A stretch of DNA of 64,000 nt. It comes from Opisthorchis felineus. Lineage: Eukaryota; Platyhelminthes; Trematoda; Opisthorchiida; Opisthorchiidae. A program made the position numbers and the translations under genes. The notes below the pieces were generated by a model. The model ran no database searches, was not told the DNA's origin, and saw nothing but the letters and a program-made list of their open reading frames with translations. The stretch lies in NCBI GenBank assembly GCA_004794785.1, contig SJOL01006417.1:446551-510550 (forward strand), written 5' to 3'. Positions 13,964 through 25,700 of this stretch are shown here, piece after piece (within the stretch, counting starts at the first letter, position 1; each line of letters begins with the position of its first letter).

Positions 13964-15857
13964 TCAATGTCCTTCGATCCCTCTCTATCCATCCACATTT
14001 ATTTTTCTCTGTTCGTATCGGTCTGTTTTTGTATTGATTCATCTGCACTATGGTGTTTGCCCGATGTGCTTGTGCATTCGCACTAATTTATCCGCAATCC
14101 CCTGGTTTAAGTATTTTATTCGGCTTCTCAATTCCATAGCAGGCATGCAAGCAAGCAACCCAATCCAGCTGGGTTTCAGAAGCTTTCGATGGCTGTATAT
14201 TACGCTATACATGCACGGCTGGTTCCACCGTAGGGATGGAAAGACGATAAATGAAACAGGACTGGTGACCTCGGGCTTGCCTCTAATAAATATCCAAGGC
14301 GCTTACACATCTAACACTCAATCAGACAGTCTGGATGGAAACTGACCGCATGAACGCCATTGGCATCGGCTCCTATATCGTTCAGTGTCTCCGGTCAAGC
14401 ACAGAGAGAGCCATGTGAACCTTATCCTGAAATACAAACAGAACCAACTGCACCCAAACGCTTTGTAACATCCTTCGAGCCTTTCCGCCACAAGGGATTC
14501 CATTCATTTCTAGGTTCCCGCTGTTCCGAATCAGGCACGGAAAATAAGGCTGTTCTCTGTAGGCGGTAACCAGGTGAAGCGTAAAACGTAACGAAGCCAT
14601 CGTAGCTTGTGACCACCGATTTGGTGACTTGTTTATACGAGTACTTCCTCAACTGATTGTATCCTTTTTACTTTCCATACTATGATGTTATCTAACCGGA
14701 TAGTTCTAGAGAATACTACATAATATAAACCACCGGGCTTCACTGTATCGTGCCATTGGGCAGACTAATTCAAACATGCTTACATTTGCCAACGGCTCAA
14801 ATTCTTGGAGTTTGCAGAAAGTCACAAATGGTAAACGCCGGTAGATCCGTAGCACAGATATAAACTTCCTACACACTTTTACACGGAAGAAAAACTCGCA
14901 ACCGTCAGGAATTCAGCACAGATGTCCGTGATGTAATCCAATTCAAAATCGGATCCTATGTTACAAAACAAGTAACCTGCAAAATGCATAAATCTGCTAG
15001 CATCCCCAATATCCGCTAACGTGTGTCCTTTCAAAATTAAAACTTCCACCGAAAATTTCACAAGTGGAAACAAAGGCTACATATTTGGTTATTGCATAAC
15101 GTTACGTTAATTTTGTCAGAACGATTATTTCTTGAAAGTGCTTGTTGATTTTGATATTGCAACAAAAAATGCTGTATTTTAGGCATCCGGATATTTTGTT
15201 TGTCGAGTTTGCGTAATTTTTGACGCCTTTGCAAATTATGACTTGCTGCTACCCCATACTGTGCCTAGTATCGCTCAATAAAAGCATAAAAATTGTCAGT
15301 TATCTTAAACGTTTACTAGGAGAGGAGTGTCCCCTCAGCATGGACGTCTCTGAGGACGAGGAAGCGTCTCCCACAAGTAGGCGCTTCAACGAACGCAGCA
15401 GAATAGTTGAATCTCAGACGTTTGTATCTTGTGGGACATAGCGTGCCTTCCAATGAGAAAAACTTTGGTGAGGACAGGCCCATGGTATGCGGGAAATTTT
15501 TTATAAAAGGTGCATTATTTTATTCTTTGAGGAACCAGACAGCTCTCAGCCACTGGTTTCTTCAATATTCCTCCGTAGGCTTCAGTTCGCCTAACGCATG
15601 CAAACCTTGTCTTTTGTACTACCATATTCCAGGTGGGGACAAAAGTAGCTCTTTTTAATCCAGTCCGATTTTGAGCTAACAATCGGGACTTTGCCGAACA
15701 TGGCCACATTTTCACTCAGTCTTAAGTTAACTCACGGAGTACAGCTTTCACAATACAAAGGAAGTCATCAGAGTGGTCAGAAGAGAAAAACTACAAGCTC
15801 TGTAGCCGCTACATTTAAAATTGACAATGTAGGCCTAGTTGTAATTGGTTGCGGGAT
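13964..15857. other. No supported gene; unassigned DNA
   Basis: No gene is recognised. Around 14360-14650 several overlapping frames stay open on both strands and GC content is higher than nearby, which might mark an old mobile-element fragment, but I found no second copy in the window. Near 15349-15385 a CTGAGGA string sits beside a GAAGCG/CGCTTC hairpin, which recalls PLE terminal repeats but lacks the GAAA strand. Confidence 0.4.
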
Positions 15858-15911
15858 TTGTAGAATTCACATCCATATTACTCTTGCTTGAACGGTCCTC
15901 CTCCTGTCGAG
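15858..15911 (+). repeat. SINE-tail-like repeat, copy 1
   Basis: The segment beginning ttgtagaattcac, followed by atattactcttgcttgaacg and ctcctgtcg, matches two other places in the window (51305-51345 and 52574-52630) in the same order. It appears to be the conserved 3' part of a short interspersed element. The upstream tRNA-like head seen at 51.2 kb is not clear here. Confidence 0.55.
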
Positions 15912-16459
15912 TTTTTCTGTGATTAGACCTCATCGGCAGTGCATATCCTTGGCCGTGCCGAGATTGAGTTCCGGATTTCTGACATACGCACCGAGCTTGT
16001 TACCAGTTCCTCACCAGCCCACGCTAAACGGACGTAAATTATCAAGTCTGAACAGACAAATAAGTTCCCGCTTGAGAAGAGTTTTGCCTCATTGTCAAAA
16101 ACAGGTAGCATATAACTCATCAACCGGAAACGGAAACTCTCTACTATCAGGAAGAAATGAAAATAGAAAGTACAGCTGGTCGGCATCCGAAATAATTTTC
16201 GGCCAGGCGAGAGACGTGGTTGGTGATGCTTTGAGATTCTCAACTGTCCACTTGCTGAATACTTTTCCAGCGATGAATATCACTCCACATCAACCCCACC
16301 TACTATGAGCAGAGCAACTATTAATGCAACAAGCGCTCCATTCATTTTCGTTAGGCCTCAATCAGGGCAATTGAATATAACCAAACAACTTCCCTTCTTT
16401 TATCAGGTCCACTTGAGCAGAGGAATTTTTAATGCTAACGCTGAAAGCTTTGTTGGTAT
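15912..16459. other. Unassigned DNA beside the PLE
   Basis: A 129-codon plus-strand frame and a 106-codon minus-strand frame overlap here (about 15919-16308). They cannot both be real and neither has a motif I know. The stretch could be a further part of the repeat at 15858 or unrelated flank of the PLE. Confidence 0.35.
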
Positions 16460-16494
16460 CTGTTGATCTGTTCGCCGAGCTTGGCAATTGATTT

Positions 16495-16534
16495 GCAAAC
16501 GTTTCGTCACCATTCGAGGTGACATCTTCAGTGC
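16495..16534 (-). ncRNA. Hammerhead-like motif in PLE terminal repeat
   Basis: Minus strand: CUGAAGA (16531-16525) fits the hammerhead core CUGANGA. One extra U is followed by a perfect 6-bp stem II, GUCACC (16523-16518) with GGUGAC (16511-16506), loop UCGAAU, then GAAAC (16505-16501). The self-complementary ACGU (16502-16499) is the expected minimal stem III, and GCA/UGC (16534-16532 with 16497-16495) gives a 3-bp stem I. PLEs are known to carry type I hammerheads in their terminal repeats. The extra U after the core and the weak stem I make activity uncertain. Confidence 0.6.
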
Positions 16535-16850
16535 GCTGTTGGGTGGGTAGTCCTTCTCCTCATGCTTGCCTTGATATAGTTTACAAAGGGCAGCCTTTTG
16601 CGCTGTAACCTGATTGGCCATTGACAATCATCGCACTTGGATTCTGGTTGGTCCAATCAGAATCTGTGTTGCGTCGTGGTTTGTATTCATTGCTTCCTAC
16701 GGCGACGCTACTGTTGAAGTTGCCATCCATTGTTGTCTCCTCCGGTTAGTCCGTCCGTGATCTGTGTTGCGTCGTGGTTGGCTTCTCTGTTGTTTGATTG
16801 GTTGGTGGTGTACCTCCTATTTTTAGTAGTTTTTGGTCCTATTGATTTCT

Positions 16851-17624
16851 TCACTGAATCCTTGATCGGCTCCGGGTTCTATGGTTCTGGATTTCCTTTG
16901 TCCTCAGAGGTTGATAGACAGGGTCGATCTCAATGTGTCTGTTTATTGCTCCATCAGTGGAGTACCACGCCTCCATGAACTCGCGTTCTTTCTTTGTTCT
17001 TGCCTGGTCCAGTATGCTGACGTTATTCCAATCGAATTTGTGTCCTTCTCCATCTTCGTGTGTAGAGATGAGCGAGAGTTGGTCGTGTCTCCTGGTAGCG
17101 AGCTTGTGTTCGTTGACTCTGGTTGACAGTTTCCTCCCTGTTTGTCCCACATAGTGTTTCTCACAATCCTTGCATTGAATTTTGTAGATTACATTTGTCT
17201 TCTCCATCGCATTAGTTATCCCCTTTGGTTTTGATAGTGCCCTTCGCAGCGTGTCCGTCGGTCTGTGGGCAACTCTTATGGCATGCTGTCGTAGTATCCT
17301 TGCGGTCATCTCCGAAATGTTTTTGATGTACGGCAGTGTGATTGTTTTGCTTGTGCTTCCGGTTGTCGAGTTGGTTGAATTGCATTTCCTCAGCGATCTC
17401 CAGACGAAATTCCTTGGGTAACCGTTCCTTTGAAAGATTTTGTATAGGCGTTTCTCTTCTTTTACCTTGGATTCTACTGTGTTGCAGTGTGTTTCAATTC
17501 GCTTGAATAGTGTCCGAATGCAGCTCTGTTTGTGACAGTTCGGATTGTTGCTGTGGTAGTTCAGCATTTGATCCGTGTGCGTAGCCTTCCTGTAGACTTC
17601 TGTCTGCATTTGTCCATTTGGCAA
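16851..17624 (-). pseudogene. PLE RT thumb and GIY-YIG endonuclease fragment
   Basis: A 257-codon frame. Residues 1-about 135 correspond to the RT thumb and linker (MPNGQMQTEVYRKATHTDQM onward). Residues 145-220 form a PLE-type GIY-YIG nuclease: VIYKI at 145-149, cysteines 151 and 154, HYVGQTGR at 157-164, the presumed catalytic Arg169 in LSTRVNEH, His173, and an acidic residue in REFMEAWYS (Glu215 or Glu218). This domain nicks target DNA for element insertion. It has no in-frame damage and is the best preserved part of the element. The apparent start is not a real start: the frame continues the RT of the upstream piece through a frameshift near 17625-17650. The C-terminus ends in a basic RTRSRSR stretch. 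Confidence 0.9.
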
Positions 17625-18280
17625 CCTTGTGACGAGGTTGCCAAAACCGCCAGCTTGTTGTTGTTTTCCTCTTCCATCGTGAACTTGATGTCATCGGAGA
17701 CATTGTTTATCAGTTGGATTGCTCGTTGTAGTTCGCTCTTTTTGATGATGACAAAAGTATCGTCTACATAACGTATCCACAGTTTTGGGTTAATATCTGG
17801 TAACAAGATCCTCTCCAGTTTGATGTTTTCATTTTTGTTGTTTCTGACCAGTCTTGAAAACTTGGTTTCTAGAATAATTCTCTTCTTTTCCGCAACGAAT
17901 CTAACTCTTCGTTCGATAGCTATACTGAGATTTTGTAGTAGGGCCGGTCCTATCATTCTCAAAGAAGTGTCCCTTTCTTCCGTGGCGATTCGTGCATACT
18001 TCCTAATACGGTTATGCGCATCCGTTATCAAGAGTCTAACCATCCGTCTACCTTTGCTTCTCGCAAGCGCCCAGGCCTGTTGGTGATTAATCGGTGGTCG
18101 ATAGGCTATGCCACCTAGAAGAATGCGGCTTCGCAAGCACTCATGAAGGAAACGCAGCTGTTGTCGCGTGGAGGCTTGTCGGCAGGCGAAAGTCTCCCAT
18201 CGACGAACGCAGAACGCCCGAAATTGTTGGTAATTTGTTGGAAGCTGGAAGCTTTGGTTCCCTAAAAAATTCGTCTCCAA
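17561..18280 (-). pseudogene. PLE N-terminus fused to YVDD, RT core deleted
   Basis: A 239-codon frame. Residues 1-about 145 match the PLE N-terminal region upstream of the RT (basic, with YRPPINHQQAWALARSKGRR at 60-79). Around residues 145-160 the sequence jumps to PKLWIRYVDDTFVIIK, with the RT catalytic YVDD at 171-174 (17770-17759). In complete PLEs about 300 residues holding the RT fingers and the first palm motifs sit between these parts, so an in-frame internal deletion has removed most of the polymerase. After KLAVL (about residue 212) the frame slips and reads nonsense, while the correct frame continues in the piece at 16851-17624. The start codon at 18280 is plausible but unproven. 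Confidence 0.88.
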
Positions 18281-18290
18281 GAATAACGCG

Positions 18291-19299
18291 CTCCTATGGG
18301 GCGTGTTTTTTGGGTAGAACTAAATATGTTAACATATTCACAAAGCCCAGGAAATTGTATCAGACTGCCGTATCGTCTGACACAAAACTGGTCCGATGGA
18401 ATTGTGGTTTGAATAAGAACCCATTGCGCGTGTGTCTTTAGATTTGATTTTGCTCATTATCTTCGGGCTTCATTATCGGGGTGTCCTCGTGGTATTTTAG
18501 GTCCCCATCCAGAAGGACTGGACTCGGAGCCTTGGTCGAGTTTAAAGGTAGGCTCCTGCAAACAATCGTTTTTCATACAAAACAGAAAGAGTGGCATGTT
18601 CGTTAATTTTAATTTTTGTTGTGTGAGAATTAGGACTTGGGGATACCCAGAGTAAGGCTTGGTCTCAGGAAAGGGATTGCCTGAAAGAGGGAGACGATGT
18701 AATCAATCGGCATCTTGGGACTGTTCCTAGTTTATACGTCAGTCGATTGAGGGTAGACCAATCTGAATGGTGACTGCACCCAGGATCTGCATCGGGCTGT
18801 ATACCTACGGTTGGTTTCAACAGGTTGCAGCATGACGAAGTGCTGTCGTTAAACACAATCTCATAATCCGTAAGTAAATTATTTGAATGTGGAGCGTAAC
18901 CAACTCCCTGGAAAGGAATAGTGCTTCTCCACTAAGATAAAGATGTTAGATATCCACTTTCACCCTTAATTTCGATGGAACTACTTCGACAGCGAAAAGG
19001 CAGTAAATAAAACCTTCACAGATGCAGAAGGTTTTTGGCTCAACTGGTGTAGTTTATTTGCAGGGCTTGAAACTTGTGGTGATCGCTCTTGCATATACTT
19101 TTTACGTTATGAGCAATGTTAGTGATTGTTTGGACAGTCAGCTGTACTGGTACGTTTACTGGGTTTTGCACCAATTGGTGGACGACCAGATGGCATTCAA
19201 GCCAGCCTTTTTTCTATTTGCATATAGCAACCTGTACCGGTTGATCCTGTGGCATGGTACATTCGTCCGATGGTCGGCTGAGTTGCAATTTCTTTACCT
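18291..19299. other. No supported gene; flank of the PLE
   Basis: I saw no 5' terminal repeat of the PLE and no other recognisable feature. A plus-strand frame opens at 19022 and runs to 19504 (160 codons, hydrophobic and aromatic-rich, no identified start context). Only its 3' part has a possible assignment, given in the next entry. Confidence 0.4.
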
Positions 19300-19700
19300 T
19301 TATAGCTATGTAGATTCTACCGCGTTCAAAGTGACGGTTGACTGGATTTGTAGTAAGGATACCGTGCTTCCAAGAATTCTAGGTGCCAGGGTATTTGCGT
19401 TATTCGAACGGAATAGTCTACATGCATGTAAACCAAAAAGAGCAAATTCAGCTGGTTCATGGCCGCTTTTATTTGTACAAGAAAATTTCCTTCTATTTTC
19501 TTGAGTGCAGCGTTTGACATTCACTTCAGCTAATTTGGTTGACGACATTGGATTAGTTGGCTCCACCGACCTTCAATCTCGGGGGAAAATCACTTACTTG
19601 ATGGTAAGCGTTGGTTTATCTCCTACCAAGATTAAAATAGGCCACGCTAAAATCTGTCAAGTTTTGGGAAATTCAGCAGTTAGTGTGAGATCCAATTCAG
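19300..19700 (+). mobile_element. Possible degenerate non-LTR RT fragment
   Basis: In one frame AFKVTVDWI (about 19324-19350) recalls the palm segment (like FNFAIDWI) that precedes the catalytic loop of non-LTR reverse transcriptases. After a stop and frame change, LVDDIGLVGSTD (from 19535) resembles the YADDI-type catalytic loop with its first Tyr/Ala changed to Leu/Val. VSVGLSPTKIKI follows like the usual SVGL-x-x-x-x-TK motif. The order fits, but spacing is disturbed and similarity is weak. This is a relic at best, and unrelated sequence is possible. Confidence 0.4.
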
Positions 19701-22700
19701 ACCATGATTGGGTGTTAGAAAGTTACAAGAAATTTTATTATCAGGACAATGGTATAATGTAGGCTGATTACCCATTTTTGCGAGGTAAATAACGTGGTGA
19801 GCTTGTGCTAAAATGAGTGTGGGGATGGTGCGAAACAGCGGATCTTCTGGTTCGTTACACTTATTGTACACGGGATCTTTTCTCTGGCCTCAAGATTCTC
19901 CCAAGAGATAACATTCTAACAATTGGTGCTTCCAAAACCAGCGGAATAGGATTAGTGAGGAATTTGTAAAATATTATCAAAGGAGAGTCATAGTGAAACG
20001 GTAAACCCAGAATTTCCAATGGCTTAGCTGCCCTTGCACACTTTACTGGGCTATACACAACAATTTATTACGGGTATTGTTCCTGGGCAAGTGCATGTTG
20101 CAGGGCTGTGAAATCTGCTCTGTATTTACGGTTATATCTAAAAAATGTTCATATCCCTCAGTTGTAAAGTTTAGCCTTTGTGCATGTGTGTACAGTAATC
20201 TTGTCTTAGAAACAACACCTAAACAAGCGTTGATCCCGATTAAAAGTAAATTATCCCTAACTACAAATGTTTGTCATGGGAGAATTTACATCAGGGAACA
20301 ACCTCTCATAACCCAATGCTTTACAAGGCAAACTGACAGTAAATGTTAAGTGCCCTGTTGTTCTCAACCTTTAGAGACACATCTTCCTACGGCAACTATC
20401 TGGGATGTAATCTCTTGGGCTAATTGAAGCAACAATCCAGGAGCATAGAAGGGTAAATTGGAACGGTTTGTTTGTATACGAAATTCGCCAGCAGGTTTTT
20501 TTCAAAGCTCGTCAGAAGGTGCATTAATTTGGAATATGCTTGTCTAACGTGGGATAGTGACCTAAAGTTTCCTCCATGGTTATGTAGTTAGCGCGACAAA
20601 CAACGCTACGGGCTTTAGCAGGCATCACTCTGGTTCTATATGTCATACATTCGTCTTGGAACACAATTTATGAGGAGTATATACACGCTTATATTAAATA
20701 TTTTCTACCCCAACTGCCTATTCTTGTCAGTCTGATCATTATTTACCTAGAGATATTTGGAAACAAACTTGTCTGGTTTTGCTCAAAACTAACTGATCAC
20801 CCTATTATTCAAATATTTTTCAGCACATTGCGGAAGAAACTGTGCCTGTCTAAGTAATTCAACTGCTGATTCAAACCAGGTTTCACGCATGGCTGAAGGT
20901 TCACCAGCTATACTGGTCAGTTGGGTCTTAGCCTCATGTGTAAGAGTCTGGAATTCCTGTCCAACCTGATCGCATTAAGCACTCTGCATTAGCTCCAATA
21001 TCGGCAGCAGAAATAAACTGTCTGAGCTTTTTTTGAAATTTAATCGCATCACTTCAAGAAAGTCTGGTTGGATCCAAGCGTAATAATTGATGAAGATCAA
21101 AGAGGATCGATGCATTTCAGGTAAACATTTCTGACTATTCGTTACTATTCTAAATATTCACGTTTACAACACTCGTTTAGAAAGTTCTCCCCCCATCTTG
21201 GCGCAATTATTCTGGTAAGTTCATACCGAAGAGGGTAAGGGGGACTCGAGTTTCGCCTTACTAAAGTCCATTACTAGTGTATATCCTTGTCTGTGATGGA
21301 GTTTAGACCCCGGACTTTTATCATGGGAGGCAAGCATTTTACCGCAACTTCACAATCGCACGCTGGAGAGGTCTAACAAGGGTGAAATTCGAATCAAGTG
21401 CTCCCCTATTTGATGTTGACTTAGTAGACCAACCTTACCTGGACATGAGGAGGATTTTACAAACGACGTGCATGTGAATCTTGCAAATCCCTAAAACCAA
21501 TCGCCAGTAATTTGTTGTTTTCTTGAATGAGTTGGCAACCAATTCAAATCCAATTTCACTCCAGTTCGTCAAAAATCACTGACATATTTTCGGCAGTTAT
21601 CACCACGTCTAGCGACCACGCAATTAATATAGATATCTCGTGCTACTTAGCTGCATCTAAACGCCCAGAATGACAGGCTTTGAAAAGAGCAGATTTCAAA
21701 AAATAGGTCATTTGTCATAAAAGGTGGTCGTTTTAGTGTGCTTCGCCCCCTGCTTATGAGATACATGTACAAGAGAATGAGTAAGGGTGGATAATGACCT
21801 TCTGTCACTGAAGTATAGACGTGCCCCGAATGAACCACTTTATAAAAGTGAGGAACTATTGTCCGCCGCGACATGGAACCATTCCCTCCCGAAAGCGTAT
21901 CAAATTCTCTCTGTGGACTCATACGTACTTATGAAGTACTACATGTAAAACCAGGTCAGCCTTTTCCGCAGTGATACGCGCGATGGGTAGAAGTGGTGCG
22001 TAAGCCAACAATAATCAACTTATACAAGGCAGAGAAGCTGCCTTTTGGGAATACTGGTGTGCAACTAGAAAGATGGGCAATTTCTACCAGCCAAGCTGTG
22101 ATTTAAACGTTGTTAATGAAAAGGGCTTAAAGACGCTTCGGGACACTTCCCTCAGTTTGAACTTCAAACACAGGCTGAAACCAACTGACAAATTTGCACA
22201 GGTTGAGGGGTTGACCCACCCACACTGGTGGTGATATCAGTTAAAAGAGAACTCAAATACAGCAATTAACACACTACCCAATGGTTTCCACATTCAAAAA
22301 GCTATCATACTGAATAACAGCTTTTTAAACTTTTCGAATGAGTCAACGGAACGTTTGTCCCCTCTTAGATAACTGGATTATTTTTGGCCACTATTCAATA
22401 ATCAGAAAAGTAGTAGAGATCAGCCGCAAAAAACGGTATATGCTTCTTTGGGAACATCAGAACAAAATTTCGAAAATAAGGATGGCATGAATTGAAACCA
22501 TCAATATCCATACTTAAATGTTAGCAGCCATTTTGATGATAGCATGTATGAGCCACTAGTTAGATCACATGTTAGTGCATATGGAACACTGTTACAAACC
22601 CTAGTTTCAGAAAGAATTCTCTTTTCCATTTGGGTCTCGTTTAAAGTAATTTATTCGGTGCGAATGAAGTCGAAAAGATTGTGTCGTGTAAAATATTTAG

Positions 22701-25700
22701 TTCGCTACACACCGCTGTGTGCGCTCTAGCAGAGAGGCTTGACTAGGCTTAACAATTTTAAGCCGGAATTCAGCTGCTTGATGTGCGAATGCTGGTGATT
22801 CACAACCAACTAATATGTGCCAACCGAAACGGAGGTGTACCGTGTCAACTCCCTGGTCAAGATCGAGAAATAATGAGGCCAGTCAGGCGTGTGACGGATT
22901 GAGTTCAGCCTCAAAACTCAGACGTGTGGGTCAACCCTTGACCAGTCAAATGAAACTATGGTAAAAACCGTGCAATGGTAGTTGTCAGTTTTGCGACTTT
23001 TTCTTGTTTTTTGTTGTTGTCGTTGTTGCTGTAATTCTGATTATTCCACCCCTGAAAACGTTCATCCGTGGCTGCCAAAACCTCTAGCAACAAATATCAG
23101 TTTACTTGCCTTGTCTTATTCTGTGGGAATTCACTCAAATTAATGCTCTTCATATTCATAGAATTTCAACTGACGACTACCGTTGAGCTGATTTGCATAT
23201 GTGCTGTTTGTGTGATTGAGTTACACAGGGTTGGCTGAGGCGGGGAATAAGCGAGATCTGGAATTTAGTCAGATCGGCCTTTATTTCCTAAGTGTGATGA
23301 CGGTCCTCTATATATCAGGTTAGCTTGTTAGACTGCTTCTAATCCTCCGCTGGCTCTACACCATGCGTTATGTTCACACCGGGATGCGCTACCATTTTCA
23401 AAGCTCGTATCATCCCTCGATGCAATGCGAATAGTAGTCCTTGTGTCCAAATTATCGCATTTTCTTACTCCGTTCTGCTCCGTGTCCTATGGGTAACCAA
23501 CAGGCTGACTGCCGATTATTCGACTAACGCTGGATATTCAACTGCAATCCGTACTCCTTGGTCGGTTAATTGATTGTGATCACCAGTGTTGGCGTGCATC
23601 TCCATGGCTTTCCCAACATTTACGTTTATATGCACAATTCCTTGTTCTTTCAACCTTTCGACTGACGTGAATCCAAATGCGGGAACAAGTGCGTATTTTG
23701 AGCCCAGCCAGAATGCACGGTTTTGCGAACTGACGGAATGATTAAGTTGATTTCCAAATTGTACTAGAATATAACCTGGTCTGATATTTTGTTCCAGCAT
23801 CCCTAGGGACAAAAATAGATGCACTAGTGAACCTATTATCATCACCATCTATTTGTACTTTCAAACCTGGTTTTAACTTACATATATTGCTAAATCTACT
23901 CCACCGAGACGGATGTCTCACCTCGATCAACGTCTACCGTACACCAAAATCTAAAAAGAGCGACCTACACCACAATAGCTTCCTGATAAAATCAGGAACC
24001 CAAATAATTCTCTGTCGTATTTTATATTTCCTAATTGAATCAGCGGAATTCTCACATACGTGACGCGCTTGTCCAATTGCGCTAAATTGGTTACACTTTT
24101 GAAACACTGATATCTTATTAGCTCCACTTGTACTATTTAGAAATAATTTTAGTTCCCATGAATAAAGGGTTGAAGAACACAGCGAGTCACGCACATTGGA
24201 AGTCTCGTAAGATTCATCCGTGTTTACGGTGGCGCTCAACTGGTCAAGGAGAGGAGATAGCAAAGCCGTCTTAACCATGCTCGTAATTGTGACGTTGTAG
24301 CGCAAAGCCTGCATGCGGAACAAATTCGTTGGTACACCGTACGTTGCCTGGCTAAGTCAGCTTTAGGGAACGAAGAATAATGTTTGACTTTTTTATTCTC
24401 ATCAAAAAATTCTGGAACGTCCCAAAAGAGAGTTGGAAACTGGCTCTCCTTAATAAGAATCCAAAAATGCGGTCCGGTCGACAGTACTTTACCTCCATTG
24501 CTCAATAGTCAAAGCCACGGTCCTAACAGCTCAGTGCAGTTAGCCCATTCCTCCTTTCGAGAACGTAATCCACTTACCTTACGATTACAAAAGCATTACC
24601 TTTTAAGATAATCAGTGAGTGAGCGCTGGCTCCTGTTTTGACTTAAAATGGAGTAGGTTAAACCCCTGACCTAAGAGTATTGTTCTTGGTTATTGCAAGT
24701 CTCATAACAGACATCCTGTAATTCATTTCTGAGTCCTATTCTTAAGGTCACCGTAAGTGGCACAGAGGAAGTGATAGCTAATTATGAAACAAAAGATATC
24801 AACCACAGAAGCACCGTAAATTCGGGATCATCGACTTTATAGTATCCCTTTAACCCAACGAAGCGCGCGACCATGTACAAACATCTAAGGAATGGATAAT
24901 TGAACTTCGGAATGCGACTATTATTACATGTTTCCTGGATGTTGTTAATAAAAGTACATGTGAGTGGGATGTTAATGTGTAATGTGTCCGTGAATTTGGG
25001 GGGACATTGATGTGAGTACACTTTTTAAATCAAGAAACGGCAAATTACGTTCCGGTTTGCGGCATCTGCGTCCTTAGTACTTGGTGGCTATCACTCTTCC
25101 GAAAAACGAATTAGACTAGCCAAAACTGCATCAGTAGATAAAAATGACCAGGAGACTCCCGATTGAAGGAATTTTTCGGCCTTTTGATGGCTAGTGTGAA
25201 GGCCCTAGAAAGACAAAGCTCGGTTCAAATGTGTCCGAAGAGCCAACCTCCTGGAATATAGGGAATGTCTCGTTCTTAAGCTGAGTACGAAAAAATAACA
25301 GTTACCCAATAAACTCAATACCTCAGCCAGTTCTTGTCTTCCATTTTCAACTTCCAGTTTGTCATGTTATGCAAAGCAAGCCTTCTACTTCAAAAACGGC
25401 TAAGTTTCGCAACTAATAATGTTGTTGAGTCATAACTTGTCCGTTTTTGTTACTTCAACAGTAATCTGGGGCACAGAGTCCAAACGTCATTCGTTCAACT
25501 CGAAAAAAACAAAATAATACCCAACCTGAAACAGATGTACAGATGTACAAACATAAACATAACTATGGGTAGATAAGTTAATCTCAGAAACTTACTTGCC
25601 GGCATTCTTCTGAAGTATGTTATTTCAGACTTTCAAATTACTCTCATCGTTGATGGTTGTTGGTTAGACTCAATCCTTTTTACGGAACGACGTGCCACAT

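Larger units (their letters stand above)
16460..18290 (-). mobile_element. Penelope-like retroelement, internally deleted
   Basis: On the minus strand this element has, in order, a PLE N-terminal region, the end of the RT palm with YVDD, the RT thumb, a GIY-YIG endonuclease, a 3' untranslated region and a terminal repeat (pLTR). The 3' boundary near 16460 is set by comparison with the fragment at 60692, where similarity stops after AGATCAACAG. The 5' boundary near 18290 is where coding similarity ends; no upstream terminal repeat was found. Between the N-terminal region and YVDD roughly the whole RT fingers and first palm motifs are missing, and a frameshift lies near 17625-17650. It is therefore a dead or non-autonomous copy. 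The 3' untranslated part contains a direct repeat of atctgtgttgcgtcgtggtt (about 16661 and 16759). Confidence 0.93.

Noticed and set aside
15349..15390. CTGAGGA followed by a GAAGCG/CGCTTC hairpin, similar to PLE terminal repeats
   Set aside because: The GAAAC strand is missing (reads AACGAACG) and four extra bases separate core and stem, so the match is not good enough.
19022..19504. 160-codon hydrophobic frame considered as a membrane protein gene
   Set aside because: No recognised family and no signal or regular membrane segments; its 3' part may instead be RT relic, and an acceptor-like site inside it does not help define an exon.
21372..21402. B-box-like TTCGAATC string, with similar ones near 43600 and 62370, considered as tRNA genes or SINEs
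   Set aside because: No cloverleaf, and no partner A box at correct spacing or only a weak one. TTCGAA-type strings are expected by chance in 64 kb.
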